Source: JAMXLJ01 sp036558745 | Lineage (GTDB): Bacteria > Actinomycetota > Acidimicrobiia > IMCC26256 > JAMXLJ01 | Direction of reading: 5' to 3' | Assembly (NCBI GenBank): GCA_036558745.1 | Contig: DATBEZ010000091.1 | Span: 62,001 to 126,000 of the forward strand | Length of the DNA stretch: 64,000 nt | Shown: positions 33,985 through 41,220 of the stretch, one piece after another | How positions within the stretch are numbered: the stretch's first letter is position 1 | Layout: each line of letters starts with the position of its first letter | Translations under genes and position numbers: made by a program | Notes under the pieces: generated by a model | Seen by the model: the letters and a program-made list of their open reading frames with translations, nothing else | Database searches by the model: none | What the model was told of the DNA's origin: nothing

Positions 33985-34754
33985 CCAGCGTCCGGCAACC
34001 CGTGCTCGCCTTCACGTTTCCGGACTGGGCCGACCTGATCGCGCGGCCCGGAGTGCCGTGGCGGAAGCTCGATTCGTGGTCGACGCTCGATCGAGTCACC
34101 GCCGTCGTCGGACCCGGGGTCGAGGAGTTGCTGCTCGACGCTTCGCACGACGAACCCGCATTGCCCGGCGCGAGGTCGTTGGCTGCGATCGGGCTCGGGC
34201 TCGTGATCGAGCGCGCGCTCCTCGACGTGGGTGTGGCTCCGGCGATCCGGATCGGACGCGGAGTCGGGCGATACGCGGCGTCGATCGCCTCGGGAACCAG
34301 TTCGATCGACGAGGTCGCGGCAGAGCTGACCTCACGGTCGGAGCCATGGCCGCGCCCATCCGACACGGATGGGGTGGGTGACTCGACCGAGCGCACCGCC
34401 AGCTTCGAACTCGCGCGCCGGCAACGCTCGCGGGTGCTGTTCCGGGAGTCGGTCTGGCGAGCGGCTCGGTGCGGAGCTTCGACGTTCCTGCAACTCGGCG
34501 CGTTCGGGCACCTCACACGGCTCGTCGCCGGATTCGTGCCGGGCTGTGGGACGGCGACGATCGCGACCCCCGCGACGCTGTCACTCGCGCAACGGATCGG
34601 TCGCGGTGAACTCGTGCTCGTCGACGACGCTCCGTCCCGGTCGGCGCTGCTCGACGCCGTTCATCCGGGGCTCGTCATGTGGAAGCGTTCCGAGTACGCC
34701 GCGTACCGATCTCGTACCCACTCGGCGGAGACCCCGAACGCGGCAAGATCGTAG
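33981..34754 (+). CDS. Pseudo-acyltransferase (FabD/PKS-AT-like, catalytic residues lost)
   Basis: A 257-residue protein that aligns by eye with malonyl-CoA:ACP transacylases but cannot use their mechanism. The start VLAFTFPDW corresponds to the AFLFPGQG strand. SLAAIGLGLVIERALLDVG corresponds to the helix before the nucleophile. IGRGVGRYAASIASG corresponds to IGHSLGEYAALVAAG, with the serine replaced by Gly94 and the His by Arg93. The small ferredoxin-like subdomain and its catalytic His are missing. TFLQLGAFGHLTRLVAGFVPG matches the C-terminal AT strand. It may be a scaffold or protein-interaction partner. It starts at a GTG overlapping the GNAT stop and overlaps the convergent sulfotransferase by 94 bases. 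Confidence 0.6.
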   Translation: MTSVRQPVLAFTFPDWADLIARPGVPWRKLDSWSTLDRVTAVVGPGVEELLLDASHDEPALPGARSLAAIGLGLVIERALLDVGVAPAIRIGRGVGRYAASIASGTSSIDEVAAELTSRSEPWPRPSDTDGVGDSTERTASFELARRQRSRVLFRESVWRAARCGASTFLQLGAFGHLTRLVAGFVPGCGTATIATPATLSLAQRIGRGELVLVDDAPSRSALLDAVHPGLVMWKRSEYAAYRSRTHSAETPNAARS

Positions 34755-35854
34755 GTGTGGGATCCGAACCGGTCCTTCGGATTCTCCGCGAGGTAACGGT
34801 CCATGGTCGAGCGGGCGGTCGGTGAGAGCTGCATTCCGAGCGCCGCGTACAGCGACTCGACCGTCCCGATCGGATCGCGCACGAGGTCGTCGTAGTAGAC
34901 GTTCGCCCACCGGTCGGCGCGGAGGCCGTCGAGAACCGTCATGGCGCGCTCGATGCCGACGGCGTACATCTCGATGCCGTCGCACGCCGCGTCGCGTGGC
35001 TGCACGGAGCTCGACAAGGTTCGTCGCATCGCGTACGTCAGGCTCGCGTTCGATGCCGCGGCCTGCACGGGATCGCGATGGCTGAGCACGACGTGAGCGT
35101 CGGGATAGACGGCGAGAAGCTCTGCGAGACAGAAGAGATGAGCCGGTGCCTTGAGCACCCACCGTTTGTCTCGACGCCCGTACTGGAGCTGCTGGAGCAC
35201 CCGACGATGCCACTGGTAGGTCCACGTGAGGTCCTCGCCATCGAGCCACGTTGCGTACCCGGGGATCCTGTGCTGGTGCGCGAGGTGCCAAGAGGCGAAC
35301 GTGTGGCCGAGGACCCAGACGCACTCCTCGGCTTGCCGAGGGTCCATGGGGTGGATCCGTCGGAAGTCCGGGTGGCGCTCGTAGAGGTCGGCGATCTCCC
35401 GAGTGGCCAGGGCGACGCGCGGGTCACCCGGCCCTGGCTCGGCGTGAGGTGGTGGCGAAGGGCCGAGCATCTCCCACAAGAGTGGCGCCCGGCACGAAGG
35501 ATCGAGCGCCAAGAGGCGATGGAGCAGCGTCGTTCCCGTCCGAGGAAGGCCCGTCAGGAAGATCGGACGCTCGACGCGTTCGTCACGGATAGCGGGATCG
35601 CGCAGCTGGTCTGCGATGACGCGTAGGCGAGCGCGCACAGCTCTGAGCGCGAGATGGCGAACACGGACCCGGTCCGCCGGCTCGGTCGTCGTCAGCGCGA
35701 CCGCGTTCAAGAAGGCGTGCAAGGCGCGCTCGAAGCGTTCCTCGTCTTCCGCTTCGTCGTCGAAGATCCGGGTCTGCCGGCGCGCCGCGGTCAACACCGT
35801 CGACGGATCGAGTGCGAGCGCAAGCATGTCAGCAGTACGCATGTCGTGCTCCAC
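34661..35854 (-). CDS. PAPS-dependent sulfotransferase (Sulfotransfer_3 type)
   Basis: A 397-residue cytosolic sulfotransferase. The 5'-phosphosulfate loop is LTGLPRTGTTLLHRLL at about residues 98-113. The 3'-phosphate segment is near VVLSHRDPVQAAAS (about 260), and KAPAHLF matches the conserved lysine strand. These enzymes transfer sulfate from PAPS to hydroxyl groups of small molecules or glycans. Set inside the biosynthetic locus, it could sulfate the product, though it is on the opposite strand from its neighbours. An ATG four codons downstream is an alternative start. Confidence 0.85.
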   Translation of the reverse strand: MEHDMRTADMLALALDPSTVLTAARRQTRIFDDEAEDEERFERALHAFLNAVALTTTEPADRVRVRHLALRAVRARLRVIADQLRDPAIRDERVERPIFLTGLPRTGTTLLHRLLALDPSCRAPLLWEMLGPSPPPHAEPGPGDPRVALATREIADLYERHPDFRRIHPMDPRQAEECVWVLGHTFASWHLAHQHRIPGYATWLDGEDLTWTYQWHRRVLQQLQYGRRDKRWVLKAPAHLFCLAELLAVYPDAHVVLSHRDPVQAAASNASLTYAMRRTLSSSVQPRDAACDGIEMYAVGIERAMTVLDGLRADRWANVYYDDLVRDPIGTVESLYAALGMQLSPTARSTMDRYLAENPKDRFGSHTYDLAAFGVSAEWVRDRYAAYSERFHMTSPG

Positions 35855-35950
35855 ACCGTCGCGCCCATCGCGCCGCGTGTTGACGCCTTGCCTTCATCGA
35901 TGATTGCAATACAGTCGAGTAAGCGTTGTCCAGATCGGGTGCGTAGTGCC

Positions 35951-36226
35951 GTGGACGATCTTCCGACGATCGGTGAGTTCCCGACGATCGACGAGCGGCT
36001 CGTGGTTGCGCCTTCGGCCGGGCGGTTTGCGCCGTCGTTGACGAAACCCGGTGCGGTCGTCGAGATCGGTGAGTCGATCGGGCTCGTGGAGTCGCGCGAT
36101 GCGCGGTGTGTCGTCGGAAGTCCGTTCCGCGGTTCCTTGCTCGGTCTCCTCGTCGTGCGCGGTGAGCGCGTCCGGAAGGGCCAGCCGGTCGCGCGGCTGC
36201 GGGTCCAGCCTCCGACGATGCAGTGA
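35951..36226 (+). CDS. Biotinyl/lipoyl-like carrier domain without the attachment lysine
   Basis: A 91-residue protein (GTG 35951; GTG 35939 also possible) that looks like the biotinyl domain of AccB: VVAPSAGRF, then PGAVVEIGESIGLVES, then VGSPFRGSLLGLLVVRGERVRKGQPVARL. At the hairpin where the family has E-A-M-K-M, this protein has ESRDAR, so there is no lysine to modify. It may be a structural or binding module rather than a carrier. It is followed after 14 bases by the beta-lactamase-fold gene. Confidence 0.55.
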   Translation: MDDLPTIGEFPTIDERLVVAPSAGRFAPSLTKPGAVVEIGESIGLVESRDARCVVGSPFRGSLLGLLVVRGERVRKGQPVARLRVQPPTMQ

Positions 36227-36240
36227 TGGGATGACGTGAG

Positions 36241-37407
36241 ATGGAGCGGCTCCGAACTCCAAGCATCACCCGGTCCTTCTGCGACATTCCGCCGGTCCCC
36301 GGGTTTCCGCAGCTGACTGAAGTGCTGCGGGACGAGCTCAACCGCGACGCGGTGGGTGTCCAGCTCTTCGCGTCGGTCGCGGGTGAGTCGATCATCAACT
36401 ACGCCGCAGGTGAGGCGCTCGCCGGCGAGGAGGCGCCGCTCGATGTCGACGCGCTCTCACCATGGACGTGCGCGACGAAGCCCGTCATCGCGTGCCTCGT
36501 CGGCGCTCTGGTCGACGACGGCAGGATCAGTCTCGACGCGCGTGTGGCCGACTTTCTCTCCGACTACCGCGACGCGCCCGGTGCGGCGGTAACGGTGCGG
36601 GCGATCCTCACCCACACAGCGGGGTTCGTCAGCATTCCGCGTCGTGGTTTCGGCTCGGGCCGCTACGGGACGATCGACGAGGTCGTGGACGAGGTGCTGT
36701 GGTCTCCTCCGCGGCGTGAGTGCGTCCGCGGCGGGCTCGCGCAGTACACCGTGTTCAGCGGCTGGTACGTGCTCGGGGCGATCATCCAGGCGGTGACGCG
36801 TGTGCCGCTCGACGCGTACGTTCGACGCGCTGTCTTCGAACCGCTCGGGATGGCCGACTCGTGGCTTGCGATCCCTCCCGAGCACTGGGAGCGGCTGCGC
36901 GCCCGGATCTCGCCACCCACGATGCAGAACCGAGGCAGGCTGACGCCCGTTCGTCGCATCACGAAGGAGTCGGTCGCCATGGTGTGCAACCCGGCGACCG
37001 GCGGCCTCGGGCCGATGCGGGAGCTGGCTGCGTTCTTTCGTGAGCTGCTGGAGACCTGGCGCGAAGAGCGCGACCTGCTGCTTCCTCCCGACCTGCTTCG
37101 CGCCATGGTGCGTCCGCAGCGTCCACGGGTGATGGACCTGTGGCTGAAGCGGGAGTGCTCGTATGGGTTGGGGTTCATGACCGGGCTCGAGGACCACGGG
37201 TTCGGAACGTGCTGGAGCCAGGACGCGTTCGGACACGCCGGTTGGCCCGGGGTCTGGGCTGTGTGCGAGCCCGCGCGCGATCTCGTCGTATGCCTGCGCT
37301 ACAACGGCGACCCGCGCTCACATGCTGCGGCGACGGACGGGCGCCTTCCTCCTGAGAACCCGACGCTGCGCGCGCTCGTCGACGACCTCGTGATTGAAGG
37401 CGTGTGA
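36241..37407 (+). CDS. Beta-lactamase/serine-hydrolase fold protein with altered active site
   Basis: A 388-residue class C beta-lactamase-like protein. Family landmarks are clear: ILTHTAGF (about 112-119), WYVLGAIIQAVTRVPLDAYV, and the third-motif HAG in AFGHAGWPG (about 333). The first motif S-x-x-K reads CATK (Cys77, Lys80) and the second, Y-x-N, reads FSG (172-174). Ser is replaced by Cys and Tyr by Phe, so ordinary lactamase or esterase action is unlikely; thiol-based acyl transfer is possible. No signal peptide, so cytoplasmic. Members of this fold act as acyltransferases in some polyketide pathways (LovD). Confidence 0.8.
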   Translation: MERLRTPSITRSFCDIPPVPGFPQLTEVLRDELNRDAVGVQLFASVAGESIINYAAGEALAGEEAPLDVDALSPWTCATKPVIACLVGALVDDGRISLDARVADFLSDYRDAPGAAVTVRAILTHTAGFVSIPRRGFGSGRYGTIDEVVDEVLWSPPRRECVRGGLAQYTVFSGWYVLGAIIQAVTRVPLDAYVRRAVFEPLGMADSWLAIPPEHWERLRARISPPTMQNRGRLTPVRRITKESVAMVCNPATGGLGPMRELAAFFRELLETWREERDLLLPPDLLRAMVRPQRPRVMDLWLKRECSYGLGFMTGLEDHGFGTCWSQDAFGHAGWPGVWAVCEPARDLVVCLRYNGDPRSHAAATDGRLPPENPTLRALVDDLVIEGV

Positions 37408-37428
37408 GCTGGGCGCGACGATCCGAAC

Positions 37429-38256
37429 ATGAGTCTGTCGCTCGTATGGCTGGCCGGACTGGACGCACGAGCCGTCGACGATCGTCTCGCGGCGGCTTCG
37501 GACGCCGCGGTCGACTCGCTCGTCGACGAAATCGCCGCGCGACACGCCGAGCGGCTCGCGACTGCACCGATCGAGCGACGAAGCTTCGTCTTGAGGTTGG
37601 TGATCGTCGAGCGCCGGGCCGTTCACCAACGGGACCTCGTCTACGACGACGGCGGCTGGACCGTCTCACCGGCCGCGGCCCACACACCCGATGTCGTCAG
37701 CCGCTGGCAGGGTCTCGCACCACTCGTACGATGCGAGAACGGCGACATGGTGACCCAGGCGGCGGTCCACGTCGGCCTGTGCAGCCTTGAGGGGACCGAG
37801 GCCGATCTCGAGACACTGGCGCGGTTGTCGGCGGCTGCGAGCGGACGGGCCGTCGGCCAGGTCTACCTGATGAAGGGATGCTCCGACCGTGATCTCGCGA
37901 AGCGCCTGGCCGACGTCGACTTCGGCGAGGTCGTCGCAACGCTCACGGAGATCAGCGCCGAACGCGCGCGCTACTTCGGGAACGGGGCGGCGTTCGGACG
38001 CAAGGTTGTCATCCAGCTCGAGGTCGTGTTCGACGGTCGGACCTACGTGAGCCAAACGGTCACCGACGGTGAGCAGACGATCGTGCACAACGGCCCCGTG
38101 GAGCCACCCACGGCGACGATCACCTTTCCCCGAGGTGTCGACTTCGCCCGCATCGCGACGGGAGAACAGACGCTCGTCGGCGCGGTCGCAGCCCAGAAGG
38201 CCACGCTCTCGGGCGAGCTGTCGATCTTCGCGCAGCTCGACTCGTCGGCCCGCTGA
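37429..38256 (+). CDS. Uncharacterised protein with C-terminal SCP2-like domain
   Basis: A 275-residue soluble protein. The N-terminal half (about 1-165) is not recognised; its middle part (VTQAAVHVGLCSLEGTEADL, then AVGQVYLMKGCSDRDLAKRL) looks like an alpha/beta fold. The C-terminal ~95 residues (KVVIQLEVVFDGRTYVSQTV, then ITFPRGVDFARIATGE and LVGAVAAQKATLSGELSIFA) resemble the sterol-carrier-protein-2 fold, a hydrophobic ligand pocket. It could hold a lipophilic intermediate. It is 21 bases after the beta-lactamase-fold gene and converges on the ABC exporter. Confidence 0.6.
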   Translation: MSLSLVWLAGLDARAVDDRLAAASDAAVDSLVDEIAARHAERLATAPIERRSFVLRLVIVERRAVHQRDLVYDDGGWTVSPAAAHTPDVVSRWQGLAPLVRCENGDMVTQAAVHVGLCSLEGTEADLETLARLSAAASGRAVGQVYLMKGCSDRDLAKRLADVDFGEVVATLTEISAERARYFGNGAAFGRKVVIQLEVVFDGRTYVSQTVTDGEQTIVHNGPVEPPTATITFPRGVDFARIATGEQTLVGAVAAQKATLSGELSIFAQLDSSAR

Positions 38257-38277
38257 CCGGCGGCCGATCCCTGATTC

Positions 38278-40188
38278 TCAGGGCGAAGCGACGACGGTCG
38301 GTGCAGGTTGGGCGTCGGCGAGGTGTGCGGTCCAGAGCTCGGCGTACGTGCCGCGCTCGGCGAGCAGCTCTGCATGCGTACCCTGCTCGACGACGCGTCC
38401 GCGATCGACGACCACGATCACGTCGGCATGACGGACCATCGAGAGGCGATGGGCGATCACGAGGCACGAACGCCGCCGAAACACCTCGTCGAGAGCGTTG
38501 TGCACGATCGCTTCCGACTCGGGGTCGAGATGCGCCGTCGCCTCGTCGAGGATCACGAGCCACGGGTCACGCAAGAGCGCACGGGCCAGGGAGATTCGCT
38601 GGCGCTGCCCTCCCGAGAGACGTGCGCCGTTCTCGCCGATGATCGTCTCGTAGCGCAACGGCAGATCCCACGCGAGCTCGTGGACGCCGCTCGCGACGCA
38701 GGCGGCGTGCAAGTCGTCCTCTGACGCGTCCGGACGCGTGTACAAGATGTTCGCCCGGAGCGTGTCGTGAAAGAGAAAGGTGTCCTGGGTGACGTAGGCG
38801 ACCAGATTGTTCGGCTGGCGGCCGACGTGTGACGGGATCGCCACACCGTCGATGGTCACGTGCCCGCTTGTGGGCCGGAGGATCCCGGCGGCGAGGCGGG
38901 CGATCGTCGATTTGCCCGCACCGGAGCGACCGACGAGAGCGACCTTCGTCCCGGGCTCGACCACGAAGGACACGTCGTGCAGGCTCGGAAGGTTTTCGCT
39001 GCTCGTCTCGGTCGCGAGGCTGAGCGTCGGGACGACGGCGAGCTCGGAACGTCGCGGGTACACGTACCTGACCGAGTCGAACGCCAACCGTCCTCGGGGC
39101 GGCGCGGGCTCCTGTGTCGTGCCGTGGTCGCGGGATCGCGGCGCAGGACGGGACGGTGTGTTGCCGTTGGAAGCCGACGTCGGTACCGAGCCGGGAAGGG
39201 CGTCGAGCACCTCGAACACCCTCGCGAACGAGATCATGCTCCGAGCGATGTTGAGTCGGTGCTCCGCGACCTGGGAAAGCGGTAGCTCGAGGGACCGCAA
39301 CAGGATCACCATCGCGACCACCGCGCCGACGTTCGTCTTCCCGCCCTGCACCGCGAGGATGACGAGGAGGACGGCAATGGTCGCGACGCTCCCGAACATC
39401 AAGACGCTGGTGATACCGGTCTGCAGGGTGAGGAGAGTCCGGCGCACTTCCCAAAGCCGGAGGCTGCGCGTGCGATAGCCGCTCTGCTCGCGTCCGTAGT
39501 CGCCGTGCAGCTTGACGAGTAGGTTCCCGTCGGCGTTCATTCGCTCGGCGGTGTAGGTCTTCAGATCAACCTGGCTGCGGAAGTCGTCGAGCGCCGCGCG
39601 ACGGTACCGCCCTTCGAGGCGTTGCGCCGCGGCCATCACGCCGACGAGAACGAGTATCGGTCCGATCGAGCGCCAGTCGATCAGGAGGAGTGCCACCGTC
39701 GTCAGGAGGACTGTCGAGAGATTCCCGATGAGCAGGTTCGCCGCTTCCGGGAACGCGAGCGTCGCGAACACGACCTCGTCCACGGTGCGAGACGTGATCG
39801 CGCCCGGATTCGACACACCGAAGAACCCGGCGTCCTGCCGTTGGAGTCGATCGAAGATCGCGGACCCGATGTCGGCGCCGATGAGACCGGTCACGTCTCC
39901 GAGCGCTCGGGCCTGGGCGACCCGCAACCAGACCATGACGGCCGAGAGCCCGAGGATCGCACCCACAGGCACGAACAGCGTCGATGTCGACCGATGGCCG
40001 AGGAGGTCGTTCACGAGCGCGGCGAACATGAAGGGGAACGCGACGACCGCCGCTGTCACGGCAAGGCCGAGCGCTGTGACCTTCACGAAGTGGGAGCGAT
40101 ACGGACGAGCGAACTGCAGGATGCGCCCCCACAGGACGCGGTCCCGGAGCAGGTGTCGAGTGCTCGCGTGGTCGGGACGCTTCGCCAC
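38278..40188 (-). CDS. ABC exporter, fused permease and ATPase
   Basis: A 636-residue half-transporter with six N-terminal helices (about residues 30-320) and a C-terminal nucleotide-binding domain. Walker A is GRSGAGKST, the signature is LSGGQRQRISLARALL, and Walker B is LVILDEATAHLD with the H-loop in VIAHRLSMVRH. A Pro/Ser/Arg-rich insertion of about 60 residues separates the two halves. It works as a homodimer or with a partner not seen here. It is the last gene of the long minus-strand operon, 6 bases after the LLM oxidoreductase, and is the best candidate for product export. The start is a GTG. Confidence 0.92.
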   Translation of the reverse strand: MAKRPDHASTRHLLRDRVLWGRILQFARPYRSHFVKVTALGLAVTAAVVAFPFMFAALVNDLLGHRSTSTLFVPVGAILGLSAVMVWLRVAQARALGDVTGLIGADIGSAIFDRLQRQDAGFFGVSNPGAITSRTVDEVVFATLAFPEAANLLIGNLSTVLLTTVALLLIDWRSIGPILVLVGVMAAAQRLEGRYRRAALDDFRSQVDLKTYTAERMNADGNLLVKLHGDYGREQSGYRTRSLRLWEVRRTLLTLQTGITSVLMFGSVATIAVLLVILAVQGGKTNVGAVVAMVILLRSLELPLSQVAEHRLNIARSMISFARVFEVLDALPGSVPTSASNGNTPSRPAPRSRDHGTTQEPAPPRGRLAFDSVRYVYPRRSELAVVPTLSLATETSSENLPSLHDVSFVVEPGTKVALVGRSGAGKSTIARLAAGILRPTSGHVTIDGVAIPSHVGRQPNNLVAYVTQDTFLFHDTLRANILYTRPDASEDDLHAACVASGVHELAWDLPLRYETIIGENGARLSGGQRQRISLARALLRDPWLVILDEATAHLDPESEAIVHNALDEVFRRRSCLVIAHRLSMVRHADVIVVVDRGRVVEQGTHAELLAERGTYAELWTAHLADAQPAPTVVASP

Positions 40189-40194
40189 GGTGCT

Positions 40195-41220
40195 CTAGAG
40201 AGCGAGCTCCGCGACCGCGCGCATCGTGTGCGCGTCGGGCGCCATGATGATCATCGTCGTCACGCGTGAGGCTTTCCAGGCCTCCAGCTGGTCGCGTATC
40301 CGCTCGCGCGGTCCGACGAGCGCCACCTCGTCGATGAGCTCGTCCGGTATCGCGGCCGCGGCCTCGAGGCGCCGCTCGCTCATGTAGAGAGACTGCACCT
40401 GATGTGCGGCGTCCGCGAACCCGAGACGCACCGCGAGACGATTGTAGAAATTGCGTCCCCGCGCACCCATGGCGCCGATCCAGAAGGCAAGGCCGCCACG
40501 TACGTAATCGCGACAGCGAGTGAGGTCGTCGCCCATCGCAACGGTGACGAACGGCGAGATGTCGAACCCTTCGGGAGGTGGGTCGACGCCGTCCCAGAAC
40601 GCCGTCTCGCGCACCGGGCTGTAGAACGCAGGGACGATCCCGTCGGCGATCTTGTTCGCGAGATTGAGGTTTCGCGGCCCCATCGCGGCGAGGTAGATCG
40701 GGATCCGGCGCCGCTTCGGTCGGAACATGAGGCGGATCGGGTTCGCGAGCCCGGTCGCGTCGTCCTTCGTGTAAGGGATGTCGTAGCAGTCTCCGTGGTG
40801 CACGACGGGCGCCGAACGGGCGAGGACCTTTCGGACGATGGCCACGTACTCCTCGGCCCGCGTCAGCGGATTGCCGTAGGGCTGGCAATGCCATCCCTCG
40901 ACGACTGCCGGCCCACTCGCCCCCAATCCGAGAACGACCCGACCCTCCGACAGGAGGTCGAGCGTGGCTGCCGTCGCCGCGGTCATGGGCGGGGTGCGTG
41001 CCGCCATCTGCATGACGCCGGTGCCGAGACGGATCTTGCTCGTGTGCGCGGCGATCCACGTCAGCGGTACGACTGCGTCGGTGCCGGACGCCTCCGCCGT
41101 CCAGACTGTCGAGTAGCCGAGCGCCTCGGCTTCGATGATCGCAGCGAGGTTGGCACGAAGATCACGTCCGAGGCCGCCGAAGTTGGCGTTTCCCTTCATG
41201 GCATGGATACCGAGCTGCAT
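40195..41220 (-). CDS. LLM-class flavin/F420-dependent oxidoreductase
   Basis: A 341-residue luciferase-like monooxygenase-family protein with the TIM-barrel pattern ALGYSTVWTAEASGTDAVVPL, GVMQMAARTPPMTAATAATL and GRVVLGLGASGPAVVEGW, as in F420-dependent enzymes of actinobacteria. It would oxidise or reduce a polyketide intermediate; the substrate is unknown. The ATG overlaps the KS-CLF stop by 4 bases, which ties it to the discrete polyketide operon. Confidence 0.87.
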   Translation of the reverse strand: MQLGIHAMKGNANFGGLGRDLRANLAAIIEAEALGYSTVWTAEASGTDAVVPLTWIAAHTSKIRLGTGVMQMAARTPPMTAATAATLDLLSEGRVVLGLGASGPAVVEGWHCQPYGNPLTRAEEYVAIVRKVLARSAPVVHHGDCYDIPYTKDDATGLANPIRLMFRPKRRRIPIYLAAMGPRNLNLANKIADGIVPAFYSPVRETAFWDGVDPPPEGFDISPFVTVAMGDDLTRCRDYVRGGLAFWIGAMGARGRNFYNRLAVRLGFADAAHQVQSLYMSERRLEAAAAIPDELIDEVALVGPRERIRDQLEAWKASRVTTMIIMAPDAHTMRAVAELAL

